Numbered from the stretch's first letter, positions 9,116 to 17,426 are shown. The stretch is 33,650 nucleotides of DNA from Balneolales bacterium (GCA_007133995.1 SLLP01000271.1:1-33650); one strand, 5' to 3'. Notes: generated from the sequence alone by a model not told the origin. Translations and numbers: made by a program.

Positions 9116-10267
9116 TCAGGAAAGTGTTTTTGAGAGGGCTGCCTCAACATCTGCTTTCAGGTCTTCTATATCCTCGATGCCAACCGATAGCCGGATGAGC
9201 GAGTCCCGCAGGCCGGCTGCTTCCCGCACCTTTTTCGGGATGGATGCATGCGTCATGCTCGCCGGGTGACTGACAAGCGACTCCACGCCGCCCAGACTTT
9301 CGGCCAGTGTGAAGATCCTTGTACTGCTCATAAAACGTTCTGCTAGCTGCTTGTCGTCTTTTTTCAGCGAGAAGGAAACCATCCCTCCAAAATCTTTCAT
9401 TTGACGGGATGCGATGTAATGACCCGGATGTGTAGTGAAGCCTGGATAGCGGACGTCGCCGACATCCGGATGATCAGCAAGGAAAATGGCAAGTTCCCGG
9501 GCGTTTTCACAGGACCGTTGAACGCGAAGTGCCAGCGTTTTGACTCCGCGCAAGGCAAGATAGCAATCCATGGGTCCGGGTACCGCGCCGGTGGTTTTGG
9601 TTTGGAAAACCAGGTTTTCACAAATCTCGTCGTGACTGGTGCAGACGGCACCCCCGATAAGGTCCGAGTGGCCACCGATGTACTTGGTGGTGGAATGAAC
9701 CACGGCATCGGCACCCAGCAGCAGTGGCTGCTGCAAAGCGGGGGAGGCAAATGTGTTGTCAACCACAGTCACTGCATTGCGGCTGGCGGCAATCTCTGCC
9801 AGTGCAGAAATGTCGATGATATTGAGCAGGGGATTGGTTGGGGTCTCAATCCAGAGCATCCGTGTTTTGGTTGTGAATGCACTGCGAACGTTCTCAACCG
9901 AGCTCATATCTACAAAGCTGAATCGTATTCCGTATGGCTTGAAAACCTGGGTGAAAAGGCGGTAGGATCCACCATAGAGGTCGTTGGTGGCAATGACATG
10001 GTCGTCGGGTCGCAGCATTTTCAGTAAGGCATCCATGGCAGCACACCCGGACGCAAAAGCCAATGCGTGAGAAGCTTCCTCGAGTCCGGCCAGAAGATGT
10101 TCCAAAGCCGTACGTGTGGGATTCGTCACCCTTGCGTATTCATGACCTTTATGCCGATTAGGGGCCTCCTGAGCATAAGTGGAGGTGAAAAAGACTGGTG
10201 GCATCACAGCACCGGATGTCTCCTCCGGCTTTTGTCCTGCATGGATTGTCTTGGTATTGAATTTCAT
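9116..10267 (-). CDS. Cystathionine gamma-synthase/gamma-lyase family PLP enzyme
   Basis: A 383-aa Cys/Met metabolism PLP-dependent enzyme, normal length for the family. Recognisable elements are TKTIHAGQKPEE at the start, EYARVTNPTR (R46/Y44 region), the phosphate-binding turn FASGCAAMDA (71-80), DLYGGSYRLF (Tyr98 stacks on PLP), ETPTNPLL, VVDNTFASP (Asp170), the PLP Schiff-base lysine in HSTTKYIGGHSD (Lys195), and the C-terminal SLGGVESLVSHPASMTHA with LIRLSVGIED. It acts on cystathionine or an activated homoserine in methionine/cysteine interconversion. Synthase and lyase cannot be told apart by eye, so no symbol is given. The start ATG at 10267 fits the family N-terminus. It is the first gene of a three-gene run. 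Confidence 0.92.
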   Translation of the reverse strand: MKFNTKTIHAGQKPEETSGAVMPPVFFTSTYAQEAPNRHKGHEYARVTNPTRTALEHLLAGLEEASHALAFASGCAAMDALLKMLRPDDHVIATNDLYGGSYRLFTQVFKPYGIRFSFVDMSSVENVRSAFTTKTRMLWIETPTNPLLNIIDISALAEIAASRNAVTVVDNTFASPALQQPLLLGADAVVHSTTKYIGGHSDLIGGAVCTSHDEICENLVFQTKTTGAVPGPMDCYLALRGVKTLALRVQRSCENARELAIFLADHPDVGDVRYPGFTTHPGHYIASRQMKDFGGMVSFSLKKDDKQLAERFMSSTRIFTLAESLGGVESLVSHPASMTHASIPKKVREAAGLRDSLIRLSVGIEDIEDLKADVEAALSKTLS

Positions 10268-10427
10268 GCGTAAACACTAAAATTGGATGTGGAAGGTCAC
10301 AAGAAGCTTACATTGCGAAATACAGCTGGAATTGAGTGTGTCCCATAAGGTGTTTTTACTGCACCGATGTCGCATGCTTCATAATTGTCACAAAGTGCAG
10401 CTCTGAGGACAGACAGATTGTCGGATT

Positions 10428-10463
10428 CCGTTATTCACTATGATAACTATTATGCAATAACGG
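10428..10463. repeat. 8-bp inverted repeat upstream of the PLP enzyme operon
   Basis: CCGTTATT (10428-10435) and its exact complement AATAACGG (10456-10463) are separated by 20 AT-rich bases. There is no T run after it on either strand, so a protein-binding site or leader hairpin is more likely than a terminator. Confidence 0.4.
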
Positions 10464-10486
10464 GTCAAAAGCATTCTCCGGAACAT

Positions 10487-10521
10487 AAAAAAACCCGACG
10501 GTCACAAGTTCCGCCGGGTTT
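10487..10521 (-). terminator. Rho-independent terminator of the TPR lipoprotein gene
   Basis: On the minus strand an 11-bp stem (AAACCCGGCGG with CCGTCGGGTTT, one mismatch) closes a 9-base loop and runs into seven T. It lies about 75 bp past the stop codon of the TPR lipoprotein gene. Confidence 0.85.
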
Positions 10522-10596
10522 ATAATTCAGATATCAAAACTGAGTTGTTTTGCTTGATATTAAAAGTTTGAGTACTTAAAAAACTGATCCGTTTAA

Positions 10597-11925
10597 TCAG
10601 ATACCCGCTCTTTCCTGAGCATACTCTGCCTCTTCGGTCATTCCCAGGTTGGTGTACAAACGGAAAAGGGCCTGCCAGTGTTCCTGGTTCCCGGGTTCAA
10701 GCTCCGCAGCCTTCTCATAGTGAGGAATCGCCTTTTCAAGATATTCCCTGGCCTGACGGTCAAATTCATCGGCTTCATCAATATCCTCGGTCATATTACG
10801 TTTGTCCTGCATCAGAGCTCCGCGGTTCTGGTAGACGATGCCGAGTGTGGAGTGGATATCAGGATTCTCAGGGTCGCTTTTAACCGCCTGATGCAACTCT
10901 TCGCGTGCGATATCTGAGAAGCGAAACGACTCTTCAATAAGTTCATTTGCCTCATCCTGTCTTTCTTGCATTTCCGCTATCATACGATCAATGGTAGCTT
11001 CATCAGCGCCCGGCTCACGGGCTGTTCGTCGTATTTCGCGGCTCATTTCATAAACATCATCATGGATATCGCGAATCTGGTCATCCAGTTCCTGTACCAT
11101 CTGATATATTTGGGTCGCATAGACAAGCCGATATTGGGGATTTTCAGGATCGCGTTCGATCAGCTCCTGAACAACTTCGAGCGCCTCTTCGGTCTCGCCA
11201 ATTCGCAAATAGGTATTGGCAATTTCCTGAACAATTTCTATCTCATCAGGATATTTATCCCTTGCTTCGAGCAACAGGTTGATGGCTTCCTGATCTCTTT
11301 GTGACTCAATGAGAAAGAAGGCAAGTCGATAGTAGTTGTAGAGGTCAGCCATATCCATATCGTAGATGATCTTGCGGGTAATGGCTTCCGCTTCTTCTTC
11401 ATTTCCAAGTGCGAAGTTCACTTCTGCGAGAAGATTGAAGCTCATGACACTGTCCGGGTTGATCGTAGTGGCATTTATGAAATGATGCCGCGCCAGCCTC
11501 AGTGAGTCTTCCGGAGAGCTGATGATGTCATCAGCTAATGGCTGAACACCCATATTGTGCTCATAGCCCCAGGTCTCGACGATAATGTCATTGATACTTT
11601 CAGCCTCATCGCTGACAACCTCCATTGCCTGATAACGCTCGCGGGCCTCGATCAGATTCTCACGAGCCAGTTCATAATACTCATTGCGCTCGGCGGCCGG
11701 TGCTTCATTTGCCATGGATGCATAAGCAATACCCTTATAATAATAGCCATCGCCGCTTTCAGGGTTGGCCTCAATTGCTGCGTCAGCGGATCGGATAACT
11801 TCTTCGAAATCCTGCTGGATTAGAGCAAGTCGAGCCGATTCAATATTAGGATCGGTAGCACACGACCACACCATAAACATTAAGGCTATGGTAACAAATG
11901 CTTGTGGGAGAAAATTATATTTCAT
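10597..11925 (-). CDS. TPR-repeat lipoprotein
   Basis: The open frame begins at 11982 (461 aa), but the Met at residue 20 (11925) places a proper type II signal peptide, with lipobox MVWSC and the lipidated Cys at residue 22 of this form. The mature protein is built of tetratricopeptide repeats: a first pair (ARLALIQQDFEEVIRSADAAIEANPESGDGYYYKGIAY), a middle group (DEIEIVQEIANTYLRIGETEEALEVVQELIERDPENP) and a last one (YEKAAELEPGNQEHWQALFRLYTNLGMTEEA), with an acidic coiled-coil-like stretch between. TPR lipoproteins of this kind act as periplasmic scaffolds; the partner is unknown. It is monocistronic, with its own terminator. Confidence 0.88.
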   Translation of the reverse strand: MKYNFLPQAFVTIALMFMVWSCATDPNIESARLALIQQDFEEVIRSADAAIEANPESGDGYYYKGIAYASMANEAPAAERNEYYELARENLIEARERYQAMEVVSDEAESINDIIVETWGYEHNMGVQPLADDIISSPEDSLRLARHHFINATTINPDSVMSFNLLAEVNFALGNEEEAEAITRKIIYDMDMADLYNYYRLAFFLIESQRDQEAINLLLEARDKYPDEIEIVQEIANTYLRIGETEEALEVVQELIERDPENPQYRLVYATQIYQMVQELDDQIRDIHDDVYEMSREIRRTAREPGADEATIDRMIAEMQERQDEANELIEESFRFSDIAREELHQAVKSDPENPDIHSTLGIVYQNRGALMQDKRNMTEDIDEADEFDRQAREYLEKAIPHYEKAAELEPGNQEHWQALFRLYTNLGMTEEAEYAQERAGI

Positions 11926-12195
11926 CTTTTTTCTGTTTGAATTGTATAATGACAAGGGAGAGCTTTCTGTGCTGGAAAACATATGTTAAGGCACTCTGAT
12001 TACTCTGGTATTGAAAAAGTGTTTTTATTGCCTGAGATTATTCATTATATAAAGTAAGGATAGCTCGCTGTTATAGCAAGATTAGAGATAATGTATGTAG
12101 TAGTTGTTATCGGCGTATGGATGTTTATAACTTGGTTTGAAAAAGAAATCAGTCCTTTAGCAAAATTTACTAACGTAAAAAAAACAATGTTTCAT

Positions 12196-12576
12196 ATGCA
12201 AAAACATACGGTTTCAACAACGAATGCACCCGCTGCGATAGGACCATACAATCAGGCTGTTATTTATGACCAGTTGGTTTTTTGCTCCGGGCAAATCGGA
12301 CTTCATCCCGAGTCAGGTGAAATGATTGGCCCGGATACGGATCAGCAGATGAGACAGGTAATGAAAAATTTGGGTGAAGTGCTGAAAGCGTCCGGAACGG
12401 AGTGGCAAAACGTACTCAAATGCACCATTTACCTGGCTGACATGAATGATTTTATCGTAGTGAACGATATTTATGCGGATTTTTTTCCTGTTGAACCACC
12501 GGCCAGGGAGGCAGTGGCCGTAAAAACCTTGCCCAAAAACGCTCGGGTGGAAGTTAGTTGTATCGCACATCGGTGA
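12196..12576 (+). CDS. ridA: RidA/YjgF family 2-iminobutanoate/2-iminopropanoate deaminase
   Basis: The start at 12196 (MQKHTVSTTNAPAAIGPYNQAV) matches the family N-terminus and gives 126 aa, normal for RidA; upstream in-frame ATGs at 12091 and 12187 would add unrelated residues. Family landmarks are GPYNQAV, VFCSGQIGLHPESGEM, the VLKCTIYLADMNDF segment, and PPAREAVAVKTLPKNARVEVSCIA, which carries the conserved substrate-binding Arg and the Glu near the end. RidA hydrolyses reactive enamine/imine products of PLP enzymes. Its stop lies inside the last codons of the convergent M23 gene, a 23-bp tail overlap. Confidence 0.92.
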   Translation: MQKHTVSTTNAPAAIGPYNQAVIYDQLVFCSGQIGLHPESGEMIGPDTDQQMRQVMKNLGEVLKASGTEWQNVLKCTIYLADMNDFIVVNDIYADFFPVEPPAREAVAVKTLPKNARVEVSCIAHR

Positions 12577-14782
12577 ATATCTTTTCGGCGGTATTTCCGG
12601 CCCGGTCTGAAAGTATTACCCTGATTTCATTGACTCTTAAGGGGATAAAACCAGGATGATGATACCGTAGCAGTTTTTTTTCAGGATCATATTCCGCTAT
12701 ACCTCGCTGACCGTTTACAAAAAATTCCGCAGACCGGTAATCGATACCCGAACGGTCATCTTCAACATGAACGGTGACATAGTGCTGATTTATGTGTCTC
12801 CATCTGTCTATCGATGGATCGGAAATATCAGGAGCAAGGGTGTCATATGCCAGGGTGTACCGTCCTCCAGATGAGATGGTGCCGGAGATCCAGCTTTTTG
12901 TCTCATCCACCCGTGATGCCACGTGTGACAAATTTCCATTTGCACTGTTTACACGGTATAATCCGATACCGCTGCGATCCTGTAACTCTTCCTCGAGCAG
13001 AATCCGAACTGTGGCCGGTCGCCTGAACGGTTCGATATCGGGGAATAGCGTGAATTCAGGATAAGAACCAGCAATACCGATACTGACCGGTTCAAAGAAG
13101 GTATTGAGAGGAAAATTTATAGAGATACGCATGTCATCGTGATAGATGGTAAGCGGGTGTTCCGGCCGGATACGATGCAGCACCCAGGCATGATTTCCCT
13201 GACGAAGTTCGAGCCGGTCTGACAGGTCCAGGGGAAGACCCACTGATGATGAGGATATTCTGCGCATTTCGTCACGGAACGAACCCAGGGGTCGTATAGA
13301 CCATTCGGTTAATCCATCAATAGCAGTTTGCGGATCCGGACGCACCCAGTTCTTGTGCCAGATGACACCCGCCGGCGGATGCTCAGGATGGTATACTGAT
13401 GAAGATGATATATCATCGATGTACGTTGATTGGCCAGGTATTGATCTACGGTCAGGTTTTGAATCCAGGTCAGATCCCGTCCGGGTTTCCGAAACCATGC
13501 TGCTTCCTGATGGATACCCGGATCCCGTTCCCGATTCCGTTCTTGTCCCTGACCCCGACTCCGACCCCGACTCCGAAATTCTTCCACGGGTGTTTACGTG
13601 ATTGCGTATCTGGTCATCACGCACCCGAACCCGGCTGTCGATATACCCTCTGGGGAATGATATAAATTCCGTGAACTCTGCGATTCCCGGTTCCGTAACG
13701 ACGAGGGAGAAATTTGCCTGTGAACGATTGCCGAAAAAATCGGCCGCGATGATCCGAACAGCATATTCACCGGGAGGAAGATCCAGCCGCCCTGTTTGCT
13801 TTGAGTATTGGTAAAATGGCAGAGTGTTTGCATTGCGCACGTAAAGCCGCTGATATCCTCTCCTCTCGCTGCGCAAAATCGGGTAGACACGATCCAAAAA
13901 CATCTGGCGAGATTCGCTGTACGAAAAACTGTCGGCACGCGAGTGAAAATAGAGCTCATCATTGACATACATTTTCAACTCGTAAACCGCGTGGACGTTG
14001 TTGGAGGCGTTGGCGCGGTCAAAGACATTGACAGCAACACCGACTTCTCCCTGAACTCTCAGTGTTCCGAAATGGTATTGTCCACCGCGTCGCGCGGGTC
14101 TGCTTCGGTGGATGCGGGGGGAACCATTAACGAGGCTATTCGCGCCAAGTGGCTCAATTGCAATCCCGGAAAACTGCGGAGGGATGGTGTCATCAATGTG
14201 GACGCCAGCCAGAAGTGGATTGAATGGACGTCCTTCGGGTGTACGCAGCTCGAAATGCAGATGGGGTGGACCAACACCTGTGGAACCGGTCCATCCGATT
14301 TGCTGACCTCTTTGAAACCGGATATCGAATTCTTCCATATTCCGGTTGAAGTCAAACGAGTAGTCCACGAGCCGAATGGAATCAACGACAGCGCGGATAC
14401 GTGGATGGAAATCCTTAAGGTGAGCATAGAGAGAAATGGACCCATCATCATGAAGCAGATAAATTACGTTGCCGTAGCCTGTTGGACCCACGCCGACTCT
14501 TTGAACGACACCATCGCGACTCGCAAATACAGAGTATCCCTCGTGTCCCCAGGTCCCGATATCCATAGCCGCGTGGAAATGTGCGGCGCGTGTTTCACCA
14601 AATGACGATGACATGTACCGGCTGGCATTGGTCGGCCAAAGGTAGGATACATCATCGCCAAGAAAGGCCGGTCGAGACTGGGCCGCAACTTCTGAAATAT
14701 GCATGATGGAAATCATGCCAGCGATTAAAACAAAGGTAGCTGCGATTGCTGAATGGTTCGGCTTGAAAGCAAATGGTGTCAT
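12554..14782 (-). CDS. Exported M23-family (LytM-like) peptidase with long C-terminal region
   Basis: A 742-aa protein with an N-terminal hydrophobic signal (residues 11-34, ending AAQS). Residues about 45-195 are an M23 peptidase domain with an intact site: HxxxD (H70, D74), YAHL (H121) and HLHFE (H174, H176). Members cut peptide bridges of peptidoglycan. The remaining 540 residues are beta-rich, including FGNRSQANFSLVV (a Big/Ig-like pattern) and a C-terminal region with DRSGIDYRSAEFFVNG. Residues about 400-450 form a Ser/Gly/Glu/Arg-rich linker encoded by short tandem repeats. It lies 46 bp after the FAH-family gene, probably in one transcript. It overlaps the end of ridA on the other strand. 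Confidence 0.9.
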   Translation of the reverse strand: MTPFAFKPNHSAIAATFVLIAGMISIMHISEVAAQSRPAFLGDDVSYLWPTNASRYMSSSFGETRAAHFHAAMDIGTWGHEGYSVFASRDGVVQRVGVGPTGYGNVIYLLHDDGSISLYAHLKDFHPRIRAVVDSIRLVDYSFDFNRNMEEFDIRFQRGQQIGWTGSTGVGPPHLHFELRTPEGRPFNPLLAGVHIDDTIPPQFSGIAIEPLGANSLVNGSPRIHRSRPARRGGQYHFGTLRVQGEVGVAVNVFDRANASNNVHAVYELKMYVNDELYFHSRADSFSYSESRQMFLDRVYPILRSERRGYQRLYVRNANTLPFYQYSKQTGRLDLPPGEYAVRIIAADFFGNRSQANFSLVVTEPGIAEFTEFISFPRGYIDSRVRVRDDQIRNHVNTRGRISESGSESGSGTRTESGTGSGYPSGSSMVSETRTGSDLDSKPDRRSIPGQSTYIDDISSSSVYHPEHPPAGVIWHKNWVRPDPQTAIDGLTEWSIRPLGSFRDEMRRISSSSVGLPLDLSDRLELRQGNHAWVLHRIRPEHPLTIYHDDMRISINFPLNTFFEPVSIGIAGSYPEFTLFPDIEPFRRPATVRILLEEELQDRSGIGLYRVNSANGNLSHVASRVDETKSWISGTISSGGRYTLAYDTLAPDISDPSIDRWRHINQHYVTVHVEDDRSGIDYRSAEFFVNGQRGIAEYDPEKKLLRYHHPGFIPLRVNEIRVILSDRAGNTAEKIFTDVRYN
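13551..13574. repeat. Tandem 12-bp repeat in the M23 linker
   Basis: GACCCCGACTCC is present twice in perfect tandem, inside a longer stretch of degenerate GATCCC/GATTCC/GACCCC units. It encodes the ESGSESGSG part of the hydrophilic linker. Confidence 0.75.
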
Positions 14783-14828
14783 TTCAATGAAAACAGAAGT
14801 AAATTTTAATCAGAATGTATAATCTGCA

Positions 14829-15500
14829 TCAGATAATACTTTTGACCCTGACATTAAGGGTAACGTCACCAGGCATCATCTCGGCCTGAAGTAAATCTCC
14901 ACCTCTCAGGGCTCCAACGCCTTTCGGGGTTCCCGTGAAAAGCAGATCGCCGGATTGCAGAGTTACGAAACGTGAAAGGTAGGATATTTGTTCTTTCACG
15001 GGAAAAACCATCTCTGATGTGTTACCGGTCTGTTTTCTCTTTCCATTCAGACTCATCGTAAAGATGATCTTCTGAGGATCATCGACGGCATCAGCAGTTA
15101 CGAAGGAGCTGACCTGGGCAAAAGTGTCCATCCCCTTTGCCAAAAACCAGGGGTGCGATGCTTTTTTTAATTCATGCTGAATATCACGGGCAGTGACATC
15201 GATTCCCAGCCCGTACCCGGCCACATGGTCCAGGGCATCATCCTGACTAATGTTTTTCCCCTCCTTTCCAATGGCAACAACCAGCTCCGTTTCATAATGG
15301 GGTTCACTGATGAAAGGAGGTAGCAGTATTTCGCCATCAAAAGATAGGCTGGCGAGAGGTTTGTTAAAGAGAACCGGCCGGACAGGTACCGGATTGTTTA
15401 GTTCCCTGGCATGTGCATCATAGTTTCTTCCAATACAATAGATGTTACGGGTCTGCAGCCCGGGAAGACCAGGTAGTTCGGGAAGAGAGGAGGAGGCCAT
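14829..15500 (-). CDS. Fumarylacetoacetate hydrolase (FAH) family protein
   Basis: A 223-aa single-domain FAH-family enzyme. Characteristic pieces are NIYCIGRNYDAHARELN (19-35), the metal ligands in HYETELVVAIGK (Glu70, Glu72) and Asp101 in YGLGIDVTARD, followed by LAKGMDTF and the closing motifs GDLLFTGTPKGVGAL. The E-x-E...D triad that binds Mg2+ or Mn2+ is intact. Close relatives include acylpyruvases (FAHD1) and oxaloacetate decarboxylases or tautomerases; the substrate cannot be named from sequence. The start at 15500 gives a normal family N-terminus. It is followed by the M23 peptidase gene and preceded by the terminator of rplU-rpmA. Confidence 0.9.
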   Translation of the reverse strand: MASSSLPELPGLPGLQTRNIYCIGRNYDAHARELNNPVPVRPVLFNKPLASLSFDGEILLPPFISEPHYETELVVAIGKEGKNISQDDALDHVAGYGLGIDVTARDIQHELKKASHPWFLAKGMDTFAQVSSFVTADAVDDPQKIIFTMSLNGKRKQTGNTSEMVFPVKEQISYLSRFVTLQSGDLLFTGTPKGVGALRGGDLLQAEMMPGDVTLNVRVKSII

Positions 15501-15564
15501 GATTAATTCAGTTGCTGTGAGTAATCAGATCTGCTCGTAAAGATTGAAAAACATCTTGAAAGGT

Positions 15565-15602
15565 AAAAAAAAAGCTCTGACGGCGGAAACATCAGAGCTT
15601 TT
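15565..15602 (-). terminator. Rho-independent terminator of the rplU-rpmA operon
   Basis: A perfect 11-bp stem (AAAAGCTCTGA at 15570-15580 with TCAGAGCTTTT at 15592-15602) with an 11-base loop is followed on the minus strand by nine T. It lies 21 bp past the rpmA stop. Confidence 0.92.
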
Positions 15603-15623
15603 GCAATATCTTCTATGGTCGGA

Positions 15624-15878
15624 TCAGTTGGCTTCAACGGAAACCATTTTTCTGTCGTTTCGACCCTTGCGAAATGTAACGGTACCATCAGCCGTGGCGA
15701 ACAGGGTGTCGTCTTTTCCGATGCCGACATTGGTTCCGGGATGGAATTTGGTACCGCGCTGCCGGATGATGATGTTGCCTGAGCGAACCATTTCACCACC
15801 GAATCGTTTTACGCCAAGGCGTTTTGATTCAGAGTCGCGACCGTTTTTCGTGGATCCGCCACCTTTTTTATGTGCCAT
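15624..15878 (-). CDS. rpmA: 50S ribosomal protein L27
   Basis: An 84-aa protein beginning MAHKKGGGSTKNGRDSESKR, the near-universal L27 N-terminus, then LGVKRFGGEMVRSGNIIIRQRG and FHPGTNVGIGKDDTLFA. The Gly/Lys-rich N-terminal tail reaches the peptidyl-transferase centre of the 50S subunit. There is no N-terminal extension of the Firmicutes type that would need processing. It lies 12 bp after rplU, the usual gene order, and is followed by a strong terminator. Confidence 0.99.
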   Translation of the reverse strand: MAHKKGGGSTKNGRDSESKRLGVKRFGGEMVRSGNIIIRQRGTKFHPGTNVGIGKDDTLFATADGTVTFRKGRNDRKMVSVEAN

Positions 15879-15890
15879 GATTTCGTAGGA

Positions 15891-16205
15891 TTAAGCGGTT
15901 ATTTTTTGAATGAGTATCCGGGTCAGGTGGCGGCGATGTCCGCGTCTGACCTGATATCCTTTACGACGTTTTTTCTTGAACACGATAATTTTATCGCCTT
16001 TGACCTGGTCAACGACTTTCGCATCAACTTTCGCATTCTCGAGTGTGGGCGATCCGACCTGAACTGTTCCGTTTCCGTCGGATGTAAGAAGAACCTTGTC
16101 AAATGAAATTTTTGCATCATTTTCGGCCTTCTGCTTATCAACATAGACGACATCATTTTCGGCTACCTTGTATTGATGCCCACTTATTTCAACAATCGCG
16201 TACAT
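15891..16205 (-). CDS. rplU: 50S ribosomal protein L21
   Basis: A 104-aa protein, normal length for L21, with the family start MYAIVEISGHQYKVAENDVVYVDK and the basic C-terminal motif FKKKRRKGYQVRRGHRRHLTRI, which contacts 23S rRNA. It is the first gene of the rplU-rpmA operon. A TATATTTG element about 53-60 bp upstream of the start is a good candidate -7 promoter element. Confidence 0.99.
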   Translation of the reverse strand: MYAIVEISGHQYKVAENDVVYVDKQKAENDAKISFDKVLLTSDGNGTVQVGSPTLENAKVDAKVVDQVKGDKIIVFKKKRRKGYQVRRGHRRHLTRILIQKITA

Positions 16206-16257
16206 ATTTTATTCTGCAGGTTTGGAATTAGGTAAAATCTGTTTTTCCTCAAGAAAA

Positions 16258-16265
16258 CAAATATA
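16258..16265 (-). promoter_or_regulatory. Candidate Bacteroidota-type -7 element of rplU
   Basis: On the minus strand TATATTTG matches the TAnnTTTG consensus exactly, and a TTTT stands 19 bp upstream where TTTG is expected. Transcription would start near 16250 and give a leader of about 45 bases. Confidence 0.45.
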
Positions 16266-16391
16266 AGTGATTCTCCAGAAACTTAAAAGAAAAAAATGGC
16301 ATTCTGCTCAGTCAATCTCTGATTTGAAAAAAGCGTCAAGTAACGTAATTTTGAATGTCATATATATTGTGAGCTGTTGTGAGACACACTC

Positions 16392-16703
16392 ATGCTCACT
16401 GCCAGAAACAACGATTTAAAGTACAAGCAAATCATGCCGCACTCCACGGAACAAAAAACAACAGGATCACTTCCTGATCTGCATCAGCAGGCATTTTTTA
16501 TAAAAAACAGAAAAAGGTTTCAGCATGACGGAGGAAGAGCCTGGATATTGGATGGACAGTTGCATGAAGCGGTAAAGAACGCGAATTATCGGATAGAGCG
16601 CGGTGTGCCAACTTCAGAACGCTTGAAAAATACCGGTAAGGATGTGATTGAGAAAAAAGCAGGAGTGCTTATCTCGAAAACGAACTCATATCGCAAGCTC
16701 TAG
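16392..16703 (+). CDS. Hypothetical small basic protein
   Basis: A 103-aa frame (or 89 aa from the Met at 16434) between the divergent rplU and the convergent lexA, ending 9 bp before the lexA stop. The composition is hydrophilic and basic, with no signal peptide or membrane segment. The C-terminal half (AFFIKNRKRFQHDGGRAW, then RIERGVPTSERLKNTGKDV) could be a small folded or nucleic-acid-binding domain, but I recognise no family. It fills an otherwise empty interval and has no competing frame, which is the main support for it being real. A T8 run follows the stop without a good hairpin. Confidence 0.5.
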   Translation: MLTARNNDLKYKQIMPHSTEQKTTGSLPDLHQQAFFIKNRKRFQHDGGRAWILDGQLHEAVKNANYRIERGVPTSERLKNTGKDVIEKKAGVLISKTNSYRKL

Positions 16704-16712
16704 CAGTGGCTG

Positions 16713-17369
16713 TCAGTTGGTTTTTTTTCTGCCTTCATGGCTGTAGATGCCGGATCGATTCACGTGGCCGACATACTTTCCCAAGACCCTCACTTCCTCG
16801 AATACGTCCGGCTCAATATTAATATCTTCATATTCTTTGTTTGCCGGTTTGAGCCTGAGTCCGTTCTTGTCGTAATAAATGTGTTTGAGTGAGGTTTCTC
16901 CATTATAAAGTACGGCACCGATGTCACCATTCTTGATGTCATCATCGATGAGGAGAACGAAATCTCCATCCTGGATGTCGGCATCTTTCATGCTGGATCC
17001 CGTGACCCGGAGAGCATACATCCTGTTAATATTCGGGAAAAGATATTCAAGAGTAATGGAACCCAGGTTCGCCTCGACGGCTTCCTGTAGTGATCCGGCT
17101 GCAATAAGTCCGCGTACAGGTATTCCAGATGTGGCAAATTCCAGTTCAGGGTTATGTTCCGGTGCCAGGTCATATTCATCGTCCTCCGATTTCACGAGGT
17201 ACCCCTTTTTAAGTAGAGCCTGCAGATTTTGTGTCACACTGTTGGGCGACCTGAACCCAAAAGTATCCGCTATTTCTCGATACGTCGGCCATACCTCATA
17301 CTCCTGTTTATAGGAGACTATATAGTCAAAAAACTGTTTCTGTTTGCGGGTCAGTTGGTTATTATCCAT
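16713..17369 (-). CDS. lexA: LexA-family SOS repressor
   Basis: The Met at 17369 (218 aa) matches the usual LexA start (MDNNQLTRKQKQFFDYI); the frame extends to 17432, but that part is promoter-like. Residues 1-65 are the winged-helix domain (PTYREIADTFGFRSPNSVTQNLQAL). The self-cleavage bond lies in IAAGS (Ala91-Gly92). The catalytic Ser is in TGSSM (Ser126) and the Lys in TSLKHIYY (Lys162), so autoproteolysis should work. It represses DNA-damage genes until RecA filaments trigger cleavage. Two sets of direct repeats lie just upstream and may be its own operator. Confidence 0.93.
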   Translation of the reverse strand: MDNNQLTRKQKQFFDYIVSYKQEYEVWPTYREIADTFGFRSPNSVTQNLQALLKKGYLVKSEDDEYDLAPEHNPELEFATSGIPVRGLIAAGSLQEAVEANLGSITLEYLFPNINRMYALRVTGSSMKDADIQDGDFVLLIDDDIKNGDIGAVLYNGETSLKHIYYDKNGLRLKPANKEYEDINIEPDVFEEVRVLGKYVGHVNRSGIYSHEGRKKTN

Positions 17370-17383
17370 CGGCGCAATTTTTG

Positions 17384-17403
17384 TATGTGTAATATATGTG
17401 TAA
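17384..17403. repeat. Direct repeat TATGTGTAA x2 next to the lexA start
   Basis: TATGTGTAA occurs at 17384-17392 and 17395-17403, 11 bp apart (one helical turn), 15-34 bp upstream of the lexA start codon. The position is right for an operator overlapping the promoter or start. Confidence 0.5.
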
Positions 17404-17426
17404 AGTATACAACAAAAAACATACCA

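Larger units (their letters stand above)
10268..10596. other. Intergenic region between the TPR lipoprotein and the PLP enzyme
   Basis: This 329-bp region carries the terminator of the TPR gene at 10487-10521. It also has an inverted repeat CCGTTATT/AATAACGG (10428-10435 and 10456-10463, 20-base loop) and a near-palindromic AATTGTCACAA at 10383-10393. It should hold the promoter of the PLP enzyme operon. I see no SAM riboswitch motif and no gene. Confidence 0.5.

Noticed and set aside
9401..10027. 208-aa plus-strand frame
   Set aside because: Antisense to the PLP enzyme, which has all family motifs including Lys195; the plus-strand reading is a shadow.
10268..10486. SAM or cobalamin riboswitch upstream of the PLP enzyme
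   Set aside because: Considered because of the methionine-related gene, but none of the conserved riboswitch core sequences was recognised; only a simple inverted repeat is present.
13808..14605. 265-aa plus-strand frame
   Set aside because: It lies entirely antisense to the M23 peptidase, whose active-site motifs are encoded on the minus strand in the same interval; its own translation has no recognisable features.
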